Shown here: positions 1 to 8,347 of the stretch, one piece after another
Position numbering within the stretch: position 1 is the first letter of the stretch
Layout: each line of letters opens with the position of its first letter
NCBI RefSeq assembly: GCF_900108485.1
Contig: NZ_FNXF01000008.1
Span: 104,907 to 168,906, forward strand
Direction: 5' to 3'
Source: Rheinheimera pacifica
Lineage (GTDB): Bacteria > Pseudomonadota > Gammaproteobacteria > Enterobacterales > Alteromonadaceae
Length of the DNA: 64,000 nt
Position numbers and translations under genes: made by a program
The notes under the pieces: generated by a model
What the model was told of the DNA's origin: nothing
The model's database searches: none
The model's input: the letters and a program-made list of their open reading frames with translations, nothing else

Positions 1-2
1 TG

Positions 3-827
3 CAAAATGAAGATGCGATGGCGCCTTTCCCACAAGGCTGGGGCGCTTACGCCTCGCTGCTTAAACAAACTGTGCCACAGCCTTTTGGCGTGATTTATGG
101 CGGTGAAGAAAGTTACCGCGAAGGCCACTGCCGGTATTTTCCTGGTATTGAATATAAAGTGCTGGACCCACAGCGTACCCAATGGCCCATTAGCGGCACA
201 GAAATTCGTAATCACCCGTATTTGCACTGGGACTATATCGCCGGCTCTGCCAGGCCATTTTTCGCCCGTAAGGTGCTGATCACCGGGCCGGAGTCTTGCG
301 GTAAAACTACGCTGACACGCAAATTGGCCAAAGTGTATTGCACGTCTTGGTCAGAAGAGCTGGGCCGTGATTATCAGCATGATGTTGTTGGCGGCAATGG
401 TGACTTATTTGATCTGGAAGATTTTAACCGCATAACGCATTTGCAGTACGAGCAGGATTTAACCGCCTTACGTAGCGCCAACAAGGTCTGCTTTTTTGAT
501 ACCGATGCCGTCGTTACGGCATTTTTCAGCCAGGTATTTTTAGGCCAGGTGGCCAGCAGGGTAGAAAGTTTTATTGATCCAGCCAAGTACGATCTGGTGA
601 TCGCGCTTAAACCCACAGTGCCATGGGTAGCCGATGGTATGCGCGAGCTCGGCGATCAGGCTACCCGCGAATTGAGTTTTGATCAGTTGATGGCGCTGTA
701 CCAAAGCTACGGTTTTGATGTTAGTAACTTTTGCGCGATTGATGCGCCAGACTACTATCAACGCCTTGAAGACTGTATCGCGGCAGTTGAAAAGTCGCTT
801 TATGACAATGCTGGATCAGCGATATAA
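3..827 (+). CDS. nadR: NadR C-terminal part (NMN adenylyltransferase / ribosylnicotinamide kinase), 5' end outside window
   Basis: The reading frame is open to the window edge, so only the C-terminal part is seen (269 residues from the first Met at 18). It carries the nucleotidyltransferase signature ISGTEIR (58-64 counted from that Met) followed by a P-loop, GPESCGKT (90-97), which opens the ribosylnicotinamide kinase domain. That order, adenylyltransferase then kinase, is the NadR architecture; the family uses both domains in NAD salvage, and some members add an N-terminal repressor domain that cannot be judged here. The gene ends 25 bp before the tandem regulatory box at 852 and is not part of the following operon. 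Confidence 0.88.
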   Translation, partial: QNEDAMAPFPQGWGAYASLLKQTVPQPFGVIYGGEESYREGHCRYFPGIEYKVLDPQRTQWPISGTEIRNHPYLHWDYIAGSARPFFARKVLITGPESCGKTTLTRKLAKVYCTSWSEELGRDYQHDVVGGNGDLFDLEDFNRITHLQYEQDLTALRSANKVCFFDTDAVVTAFFSQVFLGQVASRVESFIDPAKYDLVIALKPTVPWVADGMRELGDQATRELSFDQLMALYQSYGFDVSNFCAIDAPDYYQRLEDCIAAVEKSLYDNAGSAI

Positions 828-851
828 AATAAATCCCCCGCCTGACATTGT

Positions 852-868
852 TTTAAGGTTACTTTAAG
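852..868 (+). promoter_or_regulatory. BqsR-type tandem box before the nine-gene operon
   Basis: TTTAAG-GTTAC-TTTAAG, i.e. TTAAG-N6-TTAAG, a direct repeat with an 11-bp period 44 bp before the first gene. This is the motif reported for Pseudomonas aeruginosa BqsR and resembles PmrA-type boxes. A weak -10 (TACAGA, 877-882) sits eight bases downstream, the spacing expected when an OmpR-family dimer replaces the -35. The regulator encoded inside this operon is the obvious candidate to bind it; that is inference. Confidence 0.7.
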
Positions 869-912
869 TATTCCCGTACAGACTGGTTACAACGGTAAAA
901 CAGGAGCCCGTT

Positions 913-1617
913 ATGACCAGTCTTATGCACAGCGCCAAACTCAGCGGTAGTACAAGCGTCAACAACGTCGTAACTGAGCCCGGCGAAAGTTGCTTACAGT
1001 TAGTGTTACCTGATCAGCCACAACGCAGTTCATTGCAGCAATTTATTCAACAAGGTTTTGCTACTAACTATCAGGCTAAAGTGCAGCATTTTATGCCTAA
1101 TTTATTAGGTGTAAGCCGCAATGGTGAGTGGCAGGCCGTATTGGGATTGCGCAGTGCTGCTAAAACTCCGTTGTTTATTGAGCAATACTTGCCCGATGCC
1201 GTAGAGCAATTACTTGCCACTCACGGTTTGTCTGCTGAGCGTCGCCAGCTGATAGAAATTGGCCATTTGTATGCGTCAAACCCGCAAAGCTTATTACAAC
1301 TCTTCGTACTGATGGCTTATGCGCTGGACCAGTTAAATTACCGCTATTTATTATGTGCCGCCACGACACAGGTACGCGGTATTTTAAGCCGCCATGGCAT
1401 TGAGCTGACCGAATTGGCTGAGGCAAAAGCGGATGCTTTAGGTGAACAGGCGGCGAGTTGGGGAACCTACTACGACACCAATCCAAAAGTGTGCGTGATG
1501 GATTTAGCCGCCGTGACCCGGCTTATTCATCGCGAAGAGAAGCTCACTGCTTTAGCGCATCAGCACTGGCCGCAGTTACATCAGTTAGTTGCCCGTTTGC
1601 CGGAAGGAGATTGCTAA
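913..1617 (+). CDS. Thermostable hemolysin family protein
   Basis: This 234-residue protein matches the thermostable-hemolysin (T_hemolysin) family in its ordered landmarks: YQAKVQHFMPNLLG (57-70), a conserved LGLRSA and IEQYL stretch, IEIGHLY, and the terminal WGTYYDTNPKVCVMD. The fold is GNAT-like, and no signal peptide or membrane segment is visible, so a cytoplasmic enzyme is more plausible than a secreted toxin; the family name comes from Vibrio delta-VPH. It opens the operon directly after the BqsR-type box, and its TAA overlaps the ATG of the ligase gene (TAATG). The biochemical role is unknown. Confidence 0.8.
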   Translation: MTSLMHSAKLSGSTSVNNVVTEPGESCLQLVLPDQPQRSSLQQFIQQGFATNYQAKVQHFMPNLLGVSRNGEWQAVLGLRSAAKTPLFIEQYLPDAVEQLLATHGLSAERRQLIEIGHLYASNPQSLLQLFVLMAYALDQLNYRYLLCAATTQVRGILSRHGIELTELAEAKADALGEQAASWGTYYDTNPKVCVMDLAAVTRLIHREEKLTALAHQHWPQLHQLVARLPEGDC

Positions 1618-3104
1618 TGCGTATTGAATTACCCGTGACGGCTATGCTGCGCGATCTGGCAACGGGGATAAGTTACCCGCAAGCCCAGATCAAAAAACAG
1701 ATGCGCTTCTGGCAGGAACTATTATCAGGCTATGGTGCGCGGCGTATTGCGTTGGCTGCCAATAGCTCAGCGCAGTGGGCGCTGCTAGATTTAGCCTGTC
1801 TGGATGCAGATTTATTATTGGTGCCACTGCCAACTTATTTGACTGGTAGCCAACTGACGCACGTGATGTCGCAGTTGCAGCCAGATATTTATATTTCAGA
1901 TACTGAGCAACTGACAGCCGAATTTACCCTGTTGGAACAAGTCGGTGATTTATTAATGTATCGCCGTGAATTAGCCGGCTCTGGTGCAGCTATTACACCG
2001 GGTTGTCAAAAAATCACCTTTACTTCAGGTTCAACCGGACAGCCAAAAGGTGTGTGTTTATCGGCAAAAAGTCAGCTTGATGTGGCGCACAGCCTTATTG
2101 AACGTATTAAACAACCTTCACCTAAACACCTGTGTTTATTGCCTTTAAGTACGCTATTGGAAAACATCGCAGGTATTTATGCGCCATTGTTAGCGGGTGG
2201 CGAGGTGCTGATTGCACCGGATTTAATGCGCGGTTTTAACGGGAGCCAGTTGGTTAGCCCACAGGCTTTACTTCAGCTTATAACTAGCGTAGCACCCAAA
2301 AGTCTGATTTTAGTACCGGAATTACTGCAACTGCTGGTGATGGCGAGAACTCAGGGCTGGCAAGCTCCGCCGTCACTGCAATTTATCGCTGTAGGAGGTG
2401 CTCATGTTTCTGTTGCGCTACTGCTGCAGGCGTCACGGCTTGGATTGCCCGTGTTCCAGGGCTATGGCTTAAGTGAATGTGCATCTGTGGTCGCGCTATC
2501 AGGTTTTGATGCCCGGCAAAGTACCGCCTTGGAACTCGAATTAGTCGGTTTGCCGTTAGCGCATCGTGATATCGAGATTATCGATGGCGAAATTGTCGTA
2601 AACCAACCTTTTTTGGGCTATTTGGGCGATGCAGCCTCTGCTGGCAATAAGGTTTTTACCGGTGATTTAGGCGAGCTGAATGCAAAAGGGCAGTTACGCA
2701 TTCTGGGGCGGCGTAAAAACTTACTTATTTCCAGCCTGGGCCGAAATATTTCACCGGAATGGCCTGAAGCCTTGCTTACACAAAGCGGTTTAATTCGCCA
2801 GGCGGTGTTGGTTGGCGATGCCAAGCCTTACTGTGCGGCACTTTTATACCTTGCTGATCCCAAGTCGGCAGCGTTGTTGCCTGCCTATCTGCAGCAGGTG
2901 AACCTGCAACTACCAGACTATGCGCAAATAAAAGCTTATCACCTGCTAACCCAGCCTTTATCTGTGGCAGATGGCACCTTAACAGCCAATGGCCGGCCGC
3001 GCCGTGCTGAGGTGGTTAAAAAATACCAACGTCAAATTCATGATTTATTTGTACCTACTACAGCAATTGGAGAGTCCTATGAGTTTTTATCAAACGTTGG
3101 TTAA
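1617..3104 (+). CDS. AMP-forming acyl/aryl ligase (ANL superfamily)
   Basis: A 495-residue adenylate-forming enzyme. The phosphate-binding loop FTSGSTGQPKG is at about 135-145, the adenine-pocket motif GYGLSE follows near 283, and TGDLGEL is present. The C-terminal lysine motif is degenerate (NGRPRRAEV instead of a clear GK), which makes the second half-reaction uncertain. Start ATG overlaps the preceding stop and follows GGAAGGAGA; a much longer upstream frame is not a better start. It probably activates a carboxylic acid for the oxidase and SDR encoded next. No carrier protein gene is in the cluster, so the acceptor (CoA or other) is unknown. Confidence 0.82.
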   Translation: MRIELPVTAMLRDLATGISYPQAQIKKQMRFWQELLSGYGARRIALAANSSAQWALLDLACLDADLLLVPLPTYLTGSQLTHVMSQLQPDIYISDTEQLTAEFTLLEQVGDLLMYRRELAGSGAAITPGCQKITFTSGSTGQPKGVCLSAKSQLDVAHSLIERIKQPSPKHLCLLPLSTLLENIAGIYAPLLAGGEVLIAPDLMRGFNGSQLVSPQALLQLITSVAPKSLILVPELLQLLVMARTQGWQAPPSLQFIAVGGAHVSVALLLQASRLGLPVFQGYGLSECASVVALSGFDARQSTALELELVGLPLAHRDIEIIDGEIVVNQPFLGYLGDAASAGNKVFTGDLGELNAKGQLRILGRRKNLLISSLGRNISPEWPEALLTQSGLIRQAVLVGDAKPYCAALLYLADPKSAALLPAYLQQVNLQLPDYAQIKAYHLLTQPLSVADGTLTANGRPRRAEVVKKYQRQIHDLFVPTTAIGESYEFLSNVG

Positions 3105-3771
3105 CGCAACGCAAGCAGAGCGGGCTTATTTGCTGGACGCTCCGATGATCCGCCGCACTTTTGCCGGCGACTTTACGCTGGATCATTATGTGGCTTTTTT
3201 AACCCAGGCTTATCACCATGTTAAACACACAGTACCACTGTTAATGTCGGTTGGTGCTTTACTGCCAGAATCAAAAGAATGGTTACGCGAAGCTGTGGCT
3301 GAATATATTGAAGAAGAGCTGGGTCATCAGGAATGGGTACTAGATGACATAGCCGCCTGTGGTTATGACAAAGAGCAGGCCCGTACCAGCACGCCGGCTT
3401 TTGCCACTGAGCTGATGGTGTCTTATGCCTATGATTCAGTGCGCCGGGTTAATCCATTGTGTTTTTTTGGCATGGTACTGGTGCTTGAAGGCACTTCCAT
3501 CGCATTAGCTGAGCAAGCGGCCGCCAAAATTGCCGCTACTTTGCAGCTGCCACGTAAAGCTTTTACCTATTTAAACTCACACGGTGCTTTAGATCAGGAC
3601 CATATAAAGTTTTTCAAAAGCCTGATGGATAAAATTACTGAACCGGCTGATCAGGCTCTGATTATTCACAGTGCCAAACGCTTTTTTCACTTATACGGCG
3701 ATGTATTCCGTAGTCTGGAACAGCCTCACGGCCTGAGCATAAAAATGCAGGCAGAGGAGTGCGTAGCATGA
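3079..3771 (+). CDS. Haem-oxygenase-like (TenA/PqqC-fold) probable di-iron oxidase
   Basis: A 230-residue all-helical protein. Potential metal ligands follow the pattern of haem-oxygenase-like di-iron oxidases (UndA-type): E80-x2-H83 in EELGHQEW, E137 in VLEGTS, and H168-x3-D172-x2-H175 in HGALDQDHIKFF, with H46/H47 upstream. The family uses two irons and O2 on small substrates, including fatty and amino acids. The start at 3079 (MSFYQ, preceded by GGAGAG) overlaps the ligase gene by 26 bp, implying coupled translation. Being Fe-dependent inside an operon with an apparent Fe(II)-type regulator is suggestive. TenA thiaminase is the alternative, but no thiamin genes are near. Confidence 0.75.
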   Translation: MSFYQTLVNATQAERAYLLDAPMIRRTFAGDFTLDHYVAFLTQAYHHVKHTVPLLMSVGALLPESKEWLREAVAEYIEEELGHQEWVLDDIAACGYDKEQARTSTPAFATELMVSYAYDSVRRVNPLCFFGMVLVLEGTSIALAEQAAAKIAATLQLPRKAFTYLNSHGALDQDHIKFFKSLMDKITEPADQALIIHSAKRFFHLYGDVFRSLEQPHGLSIKMQAEECVA

Positions 3772-4553
3772 ACTTTTTAGCCGGTAAAACGGTGCTGCTC
3801 ACCGGTGCAACCGGTGGAATAGGTGCTGAAGTGGCCAGAAAGTTAAGCGCTGCAGGGGCCAGGCTTATTCTGACCGGGCGCTCTGCGACAAAATTAAAAG
3901 TGTTACAACACCAACTGGCAGTTGAACCCCTGATGTATTGCTGCGACTTAACCAGTACGGCCGAGCAACAAGACTTACTGCAGTTTTGCCAGCAGCACGG
4001 CGGTATAGATGTGCTGATTAATAATGCCGGTATCAGCCAGTTTGGTTTATGCCAGCAACAGCAGTTCAATGATCTGATCAGCATTAATTTACTGGTACCT
4101 ATGCAGCTTTGTCAGCTGTTCTTACCGGTGTTACGCCAGCGTAAGGGCCAGATAGTTAATGTGGGCTCAGCCTTTGGCAGCATCGGCCACCCCGGCTTTA
4201 CCGGCTATTGCGCCACTAAATTTGGCTTACGCGGTTTTACGGAAGCCTTGCAGCGTGAACTGGCGGGCAGCGATATTCAGGTGAAGTATTTTGCGCCAAG
4301 AGCCACAGAAACCAGTATTAATTCCAGCGATGTAGTGCAGCTGAACCAACAGCTTGGCAATAGCATGGATAGCCCGGTTTGGGTGGCTGAAGAGCTGATT
4401 AAACAACTGAAGTCCAACGAGCTACGCCGTTTTCTTGGCTGGCCTGAACGAATTTTTGTCCGTCTGAATGGGGTTTTTCCGGCACTGGTAGATATGGCTT
4501 TAAAAAGTAAATTAACAGTAATCGAATTATTTGCCGAGGGCAAAAACCATTAG
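3768..4553 (+). CDS. Short-chain dehydrogenase/reductase
   Basis: A 261-residue classical SDR with the nucleotide-binding TGATGGIG (13-20), NNAG, and the catalytic Tyr-x3-Lys in YCATK. It should use NAD(P)H to reduce or oxidise a carbonyl or alcohol. The ATG at 3768 is eight bases after GAGGAG and overlaps the previous stop (ATGA); a GTG at 3759 is a weaker alternative. Operon position suggests it acts on the product of the ligase/oxidase pair. Substrate unknown. Confidence 0.83.
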   Translation: MNFLAGKTVLLTGATGGIGAEVARKLSAAGARLILTGRSATKLKVLQHQLAVEPLMYCCDLTSTAEQQDLLQFCQQHGGIDVLINNAGISQFGLCQQQQFNDLISINLLVPMQLCQLFLPVLRQRKGQIVNVGSAFGSIGHPGFTGYCATKFGLRGFTEALQRELAGSDIQVKYFAPRATETSINSSDVVQLNQQLGNSMDSPVWVAEELIKQLKSNELRRFLGWPERIFVRLNGVFPALVDMALKSKLTVIELFAEGKNH

Positions 4554-4563
4554 CGAGGTAACT

Positions 4564-5232
4564 ATGAGCACAATGACGCAAGCTTTTTATAAAATGGCAC
4601 AGTTGCTGGCGGTAGCCTCGGCGTTATTGCTGACCGCTGCAGCTGAGGCCGATGTCCTGCAGGATATTAAACCCCTGCAGGACCGCTGGGCAGAAGTAAA
4701 TTACGGCATAAGTGACGAGCAAAAAGAACACGCGTTTTCTCTACTGCTGGAGCAAGCTAATGCTGTTGTGGCCGCTAACCCTGATAAGGCGGAAGCACTG
4801 ATCTGGCGTGGTATTATTAAATCCAGTTATGCCGGTGCTAAAGGTGGTTTGGGCGCGGTGTCGCTTGCCGAGGGGGCAAAAACTGATCTGGAAGCGGCAT
4901 TGCAATTGGATAGCCAGGCGTTACAAGGTTCGGCTTATACCAGTTTAGGCGTGTTGTATTATAAAGTGCCGGGCTGGCCTATTAGTTTTGGCAGTGATAA
5001 AACAGCAAAACTGATGCTGGAAAAGGCTTTAACTGTTAATCCACAAGGTATTGATCCTAATTATTTTTATGCAGAATTTTTAACGCAAAAGCGCGACTAT
5101 AAAGCGGCCTTGAGCTACATTGAAAAGGCCAGGCAGGCACCGCCCCGCCCGGAGCGTCAGACTGCCGATCAGGGCCGGTTGCAGGAGCTTGCTGCACTGG
5201 AAGCAAAAGTGGTTAAAAAACTAAAACGTTAA
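4564..5232 (+). CDS. Exported TPR-like protein
   Basis: A 222-residue protein with a probable signal peptide (hydrophobic LLAVASALLLTAAAEA, residues about 13-28) and helical repeats that look TPR-like (ALIWRGIIKSSYAGAKGG; AYTSLGVLYYK; PNYFYAEFLTQKRDY). The likely start at 4564 follows GAGGTA; the frame extends upstream but that part would destroy the signal peptide. It is probably periplasmic and may scaffold other products of the operon. No enzyme motif is visible. Confidence 0.7.
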   Translation: MSTMTQAFYKMAQLLAVASALLLTAAAEADVLQDIKPLQDRWAEVNYGISDEQKEHAFSLLLEQANAVVAANPDKAEALIWRGIIKSSYAGAKGGLGAVSLAEGAKTDLEAALQLDSQALQGSAYTSLGVLYYKVPGWPISFGSDKTAKLMLEKALTVNPQGIDPNYFYAEFLTQKRDYKAALSYIEKARQAPPRPERQTADQGRLQELAALEAKVVKKLKR

Positions 5233-5265
5233 ACGGCAGCTTCAAGTACGAAGGCTGGAGAGGCA

Positions 5266-5925
5266 ATGAGACTGTTACTGGTAGAAGACGATTTAGATTT
5301 AGCCAAAGGTTTGCTGCTGGCGTTATCCGCTCAGGGTTTTGTGGTTAATCATGTCAGTACAGGTAAGCATGCGTTAAGCAGCATTAAAGCCAAAGATTGC
5401 GACGCGGTGATCCTCGATCTGGGCCTGCCGGATATGGACGGCCTGGATTTACTCAAACAAAGCCGGCAGAGAGAGGGCAATCTGCCGGTGTTGGTACTTA
5501 CCGCCCGAGATGGTATCGACGATCGTATTCGGGGCCTGGATTTAGGCGCTGATGATTATCTGGTAAAACCTTTCGCAATGCCGGAGCTTTTCGCCCGTTT
5601 GCGGGTGATAGAGCGGCGTCTTGGCACAGCGGCCACGCATTTAATTAAGCTGCAGCAGGTAGAACTGGATACCAGCGCGCATCTGGTACGGGTAGAAGAT
5701 GAAGCTGTTAGCTTATCGCGCCGCGAGTTTATGCTGCTCAAAGAGTTGATGGAATCAGCCGGGCGGATAAAGACCCGCGAACAACTGGAAGCCAGCCTGT
5801 ATGCCTGGGGGGAGGAAGTGGCCAGTAATGCACTAGAAGTGCATATTTCCAATTTACGCAAAAAACTACCGAAAGATTTTATTAAAACGTTACGTGGTGT
5901 GGGCTATAGCGTGAGCGTGGGATGA
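5266..5925 (+). CDS. OmpR-family response regulator, BqsR/PmrA/QseB-like
   Basis: 219 residues. A receiver domain with acidic pocket E7/D8/D9, phospho-acceptor D51 in AVILDLGLPD and the VKPF lysine is followed by a winged-helix DNA-binding domain (SRREFMLLKELM ... EVHISNLRKKL ... TLRGVGYSV). It belongs to the PmrA/QseB/BqsR group by sequence feel. The kinase gene follows seven bases later. Two TTAAG-N6-TTAAG boxes (852-868, 9091-9107) flank the operon, so positive autoregulation and control of the LtaS-like gene are likely. A specific name is not given because BqsR, QseB and PmrA are hard to separate by eye. Confidence 0.88.
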   Translation: MRLLLVEDDLDLAKGLLLALSAQGFVVNHVSTGKHALSSIKAKDCDAVILDLGLPDMDGLDLLKQSRQREGNLPVLVLTARDGIDDRIRGLDLGADDYLVKPFAMPELFARLRVIERRLGTAATHLIKLQQVELDTSAHLVRVEDEAVSLSRREFMLLKELMESAGRIKTREQLEASLYAWGEEVASNALEVHISNLRKKLPKDFIKTLRGVGYSVSVG

Positions 5926-5932
5926 ACCTGCT

Positions 5933-7234
5933 ATGAGTTCACTTCGCCGCTATTTAGTGACTGTCCTTATTGCGCTTTTTACTTTAATCAGTTTTTTAGC
6001 CGCTTTACAAAGCTACAGGCAAAGTGCCAGTAGGGCTGAGGCGTTGTTTGATCAGGATTTACAAGTGCTGGCGTCCAGTCTGGCGCAGCAATATCAGGCT
6101 GGCTCGCAGCAAGAGTTGGGGCTGGCACTGCAGGTTTGGCAAAACAATCAATTGGTGTACCGCAGCCCTTTAGCTCCTGAAACGCCCATGTCAGAAACCG
6201 CGGGTTTTAGCGAGCATAATTTTGCTGGCAAAAGATGGCGGGTGTTTCACCAAACGCCAACAGCATTGCTGACTGTGATAGTGGCCCAGCCACTGCAGCA
6301 ACGCCAGCAACTGGCGGATGAAGTGATTACCGCATCAATTTATCCTGTGGTACTTAGCTTACCGCTACAGGCATTACTGATTTGGCTGGTGGTGAGCAAA
6401 GCACTGTCGCCAATTAAACGCTTTTCTGCTCAGCTAGCGTCAAAAAAAGCCAATGACTTAACACCGGTAGAGCTGGAGCAGGTACCTGCTGAATTAGACC
6501 AGATGCTGAAAACCACCAATCTGCTATTTACCCGGTTAGCGGAGGCTTTTGAAAGGGAAAAACGCTTTGCCTCTGATGTTGCTCATGAGCTGCGTACACC
6601 TTTGAGTGTATTGCAGGTGAATTTACATAATGCCTCACAGCAATGGCAGCAATCGGGTATTGCTGATCCGCAAGGTTCTATGCTGGCGTTACGGGCCGGT
6701 GTTGAACGTATGAGTGCCCTGATAGAACAAATTATGCTGTTAAACCGCACTAACCCGGAACATTTTCAGGCCCGTACCGAACAACTGGATTTAGCCGGCT
6801 TATGCCGCCAGGTAGTTGCCGACTGGTACCCACAGATTGAGAAAAAGCAGCAACAGATTGAGCTTATTGGGCTTGAGCACTTATCGCTAAAAGGCGATGC
6901 TTTTGCGTTACGGTTGCTAGTCAGTAACCTGGTAGGCAACGCCAGTAAATACACCCAGGCCGGTGGTGCTATTCAACTGGAGCTAACGACCCATGCCGAA
7001 AAAGCGGTACTGACGGTGCAGGATAACGGCCCTGGTATAGCGCCAGAAGAATACAGCAGGGTATTCGATCGGTTCTACCGGGTAGGTGGTGACAGGCATC
7101 AATCGGGCACTTTGGGTTCTGGTTTAGGTTTGGCTATAGTGCGCGATATCGTTAATTTGCATCAGGGCCAGGTGCGCCTTGGTGCCTCAGATTCTCTCAG
7201 CGGCTTAAAAGTGACAGTGGAACTGCCTTTGTGA
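5933..7234 (+). CDS. Membrane sensor histidine kinase, QseC/BqsS-like
   Basis: 433 residues: TM1 (about 9-25), a periplasmic segment (about 26-135), TM2 (about 136-155), HAMP-like linker, HisKA with H218 in DVAHELRTPLS, and a HATPase domain with N-box NLVGNASKYT, DNGPGIAPE and the GSGLGLAIV G-box. It pairs with the regulator just upstream. The RExxE motif described for Fe(II) sensing by BqsS is not visible in the periplasmic segment, so the stimulus (Fe(II), Ca2+, cationic peptide) cannot be assigned. Its TGA overlaps the GTG of the next gene. Confidence 0.87.
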   Translation: MSSLRRYLVTVLIALFTLISFLAALQSYRQSASRAEALFDQDLQVLASSLAQQYQAGSQQELGLALQVWQNNQLVYRSPLAPETPMSETAGFSEHNFAGKRWRVFHQTPTALLTVIVAQPLQQRQQLADEVITASIYPVVLSLPLQALLIWLVVSKALSPIKRFSAQLASKKANDLTPVELEQVPAELDQMLKTTNLLFTRLAEAFEREKRFASDVAHELRTPLSVLQVNLHNASQQWQQSGIADPQGSMLALRAGVERMSALIEQIMLLNRTNPEHFQARTEQLDLAGLCRQVVADWYPQIEKKQQQIELIGLEHLSLKGDAFALRLLVSNLVGNASKYTQAGGAIQLELTTHAEKAVLTVQDNGPGIAPEEYSRVFDRFYRVGGDRHQSGTLGSGLGLAIVRDIVNLHQGQVRLGASDSLSGLKVTVELPL

Positions 7235-7614
7235 AATTAAACAGGATAAAGGGAATACCCTGGCAACATCTTGCATTAATGAGTCTGGCTTTGCCTGTGC
7301 TGGCAGAGCCCGCGCTATTTGAATTGCAGATTAGAGATCACTTGTTTCACCCGTCGGTGCTTTATGTGCCGGCCGGTGAAAAAATAAAACTGCTGGTGTT
7401 AAACCAGGACCCATCACCTGAGGAATTTGAAAGCTTTAGCTTAAATCGGGAAAAGGTCATTTTAGGCAATAGCAAAGCGACTTTGTTTATAGGGCCACTG
7501 CAACCTGGCCAATACCATTTTTTTGGCGAATATAATTCCGACAGTGCCCAGGGGGTGCTGATAGCACTACCCGAAGAGCAGTGGCAACAGCGTAGGGCCG
7601 ACAATGCTAATTAA
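7231..7614 (+). CDS. Cupredoxin-fold periplasmic protein
   Basis: 127 residues with a short signal peptide (LALMSLALPVLA, about 14-25) and a Cupredoxin_1-type domain recognised by DHLFHPSVLYVPAGEKI, the conserved EFESFSLNREK, and PGQYHFFGEY. No Cys is present in the mature part, so a classical blue-copper site is unlikely. The GTG start overlaps the kinase stop by four bases. Proteins of this type often accompany FTR1 permeases as periplasmic partners, which fits the next gene. Confidence 0.75.
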   Translation: MKLNRIKGIPWQHLALMSLALPVLAEPALFELQIRDHLFHPSVLYVPAGEKIKLLVLNQDPSPEEFESFSLNREKVILGNSKATLFIGPLQPGQYHFFGEYNSDSAQGVLIALPEEQWQQRRADNAN

Positions 7615-8347
7615 TACCGTGCTGATGTTTTTACGCGAGTTGTTGCCACTGTTTTTACTGTTGGCTACTTTGCTGGTGTGGCACAGAAGCCGGTGGCAGC
7701 GGTTTATTCTGCTGTTTTCTTTTCCAGCCGTGCTGATGTTGGCACTTTTTAGCAGCAATATGCTGTGGATCTCTGAGCAACTTGATGGCTTTGGGCTGGA
7801 GTTATTGTACAGCCTGTTATACACCGGCTGCTTTGTACTACTGTGTATGGCTACCGCTAAGCGCGCTGTTGCAATGCAGTTGTCGGCCTTTGCCTGTGCC
7901 TGTTTGCTTAGTATTAATGGCAGCAACTTACTACTGTATATCTGGTTGCCCACTCAGGGCAATACCGACCCGTCTGCTTTACTTTTGGGTATGGCCTTAG
8001 GTGTAGGTATTGGCAGCAGTATTGCCGTGCTTTGGTACTACCTGCTAACCGAGTTACAACAATGGCGTATGCTCAGTTACAGGCTGCTTCTGTCGCTACT
8101 TGGAGTTCGCCAGCTGATGATGGCATCAGCGTTGCTTATTCAATCCGACTGGCTGCCCGCAGGCCCACAGTTATGGCAAACCGGACAATGGCTGCCGGAG
8201 CAATCTGAGTTAGGTTTCTTTTTGCAGGCTTTAATGGGGTATGAAGCCACCCCGGTTTTATCGCAAGGCCTGGCATATACTGCTGGCCTGGGGCTATTGC
8301 TCTGGTGTAGTCGCAACCTGCAAAATAATATAAGGAGTGCGCAATGA
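7604..8347 (+). CDS. FTR1-like integral membrane protein, degenerate motif
   Basis: 247 residues with about seven hydrophobic segments. The N-terminus FLRELLPLF aligns with the first REGxE motif of FTR1 iron permeases, and the C-terminal LGFFLQALMGYEATPVLSQ resembles the end of that family, but the final Glu of the first motif is replaced (RELLP) and a second RExxE is not visible (VRQLM at the matching place). It may be a divergent permease, a sensor or a non-transporting relative. It overlaps the cupredoxin gene by 11 bp. Confidence 0.65.
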   Translation: MLINTVLMFLRELLPLFLLLATLLVWHRSRWQRFILLFSFPAVLMLALFSSNMLWISEQLDGFGLELLYSLLYTGCFVLLCMATAKRAVAMQLSAFACACLLSINGSNLLLYIWLPTQGNTDPSALLLGMALGVGIGSSIAVLWYYLLTELQQWRMLSYRLLLSLLGVRQLMMASALLIQSDWLPAGPQLWQTGQWLPEQSELGFFLQALMGYEATPVLSQGLAYTAGLGLLLWCSRNLQNNIRSAQ

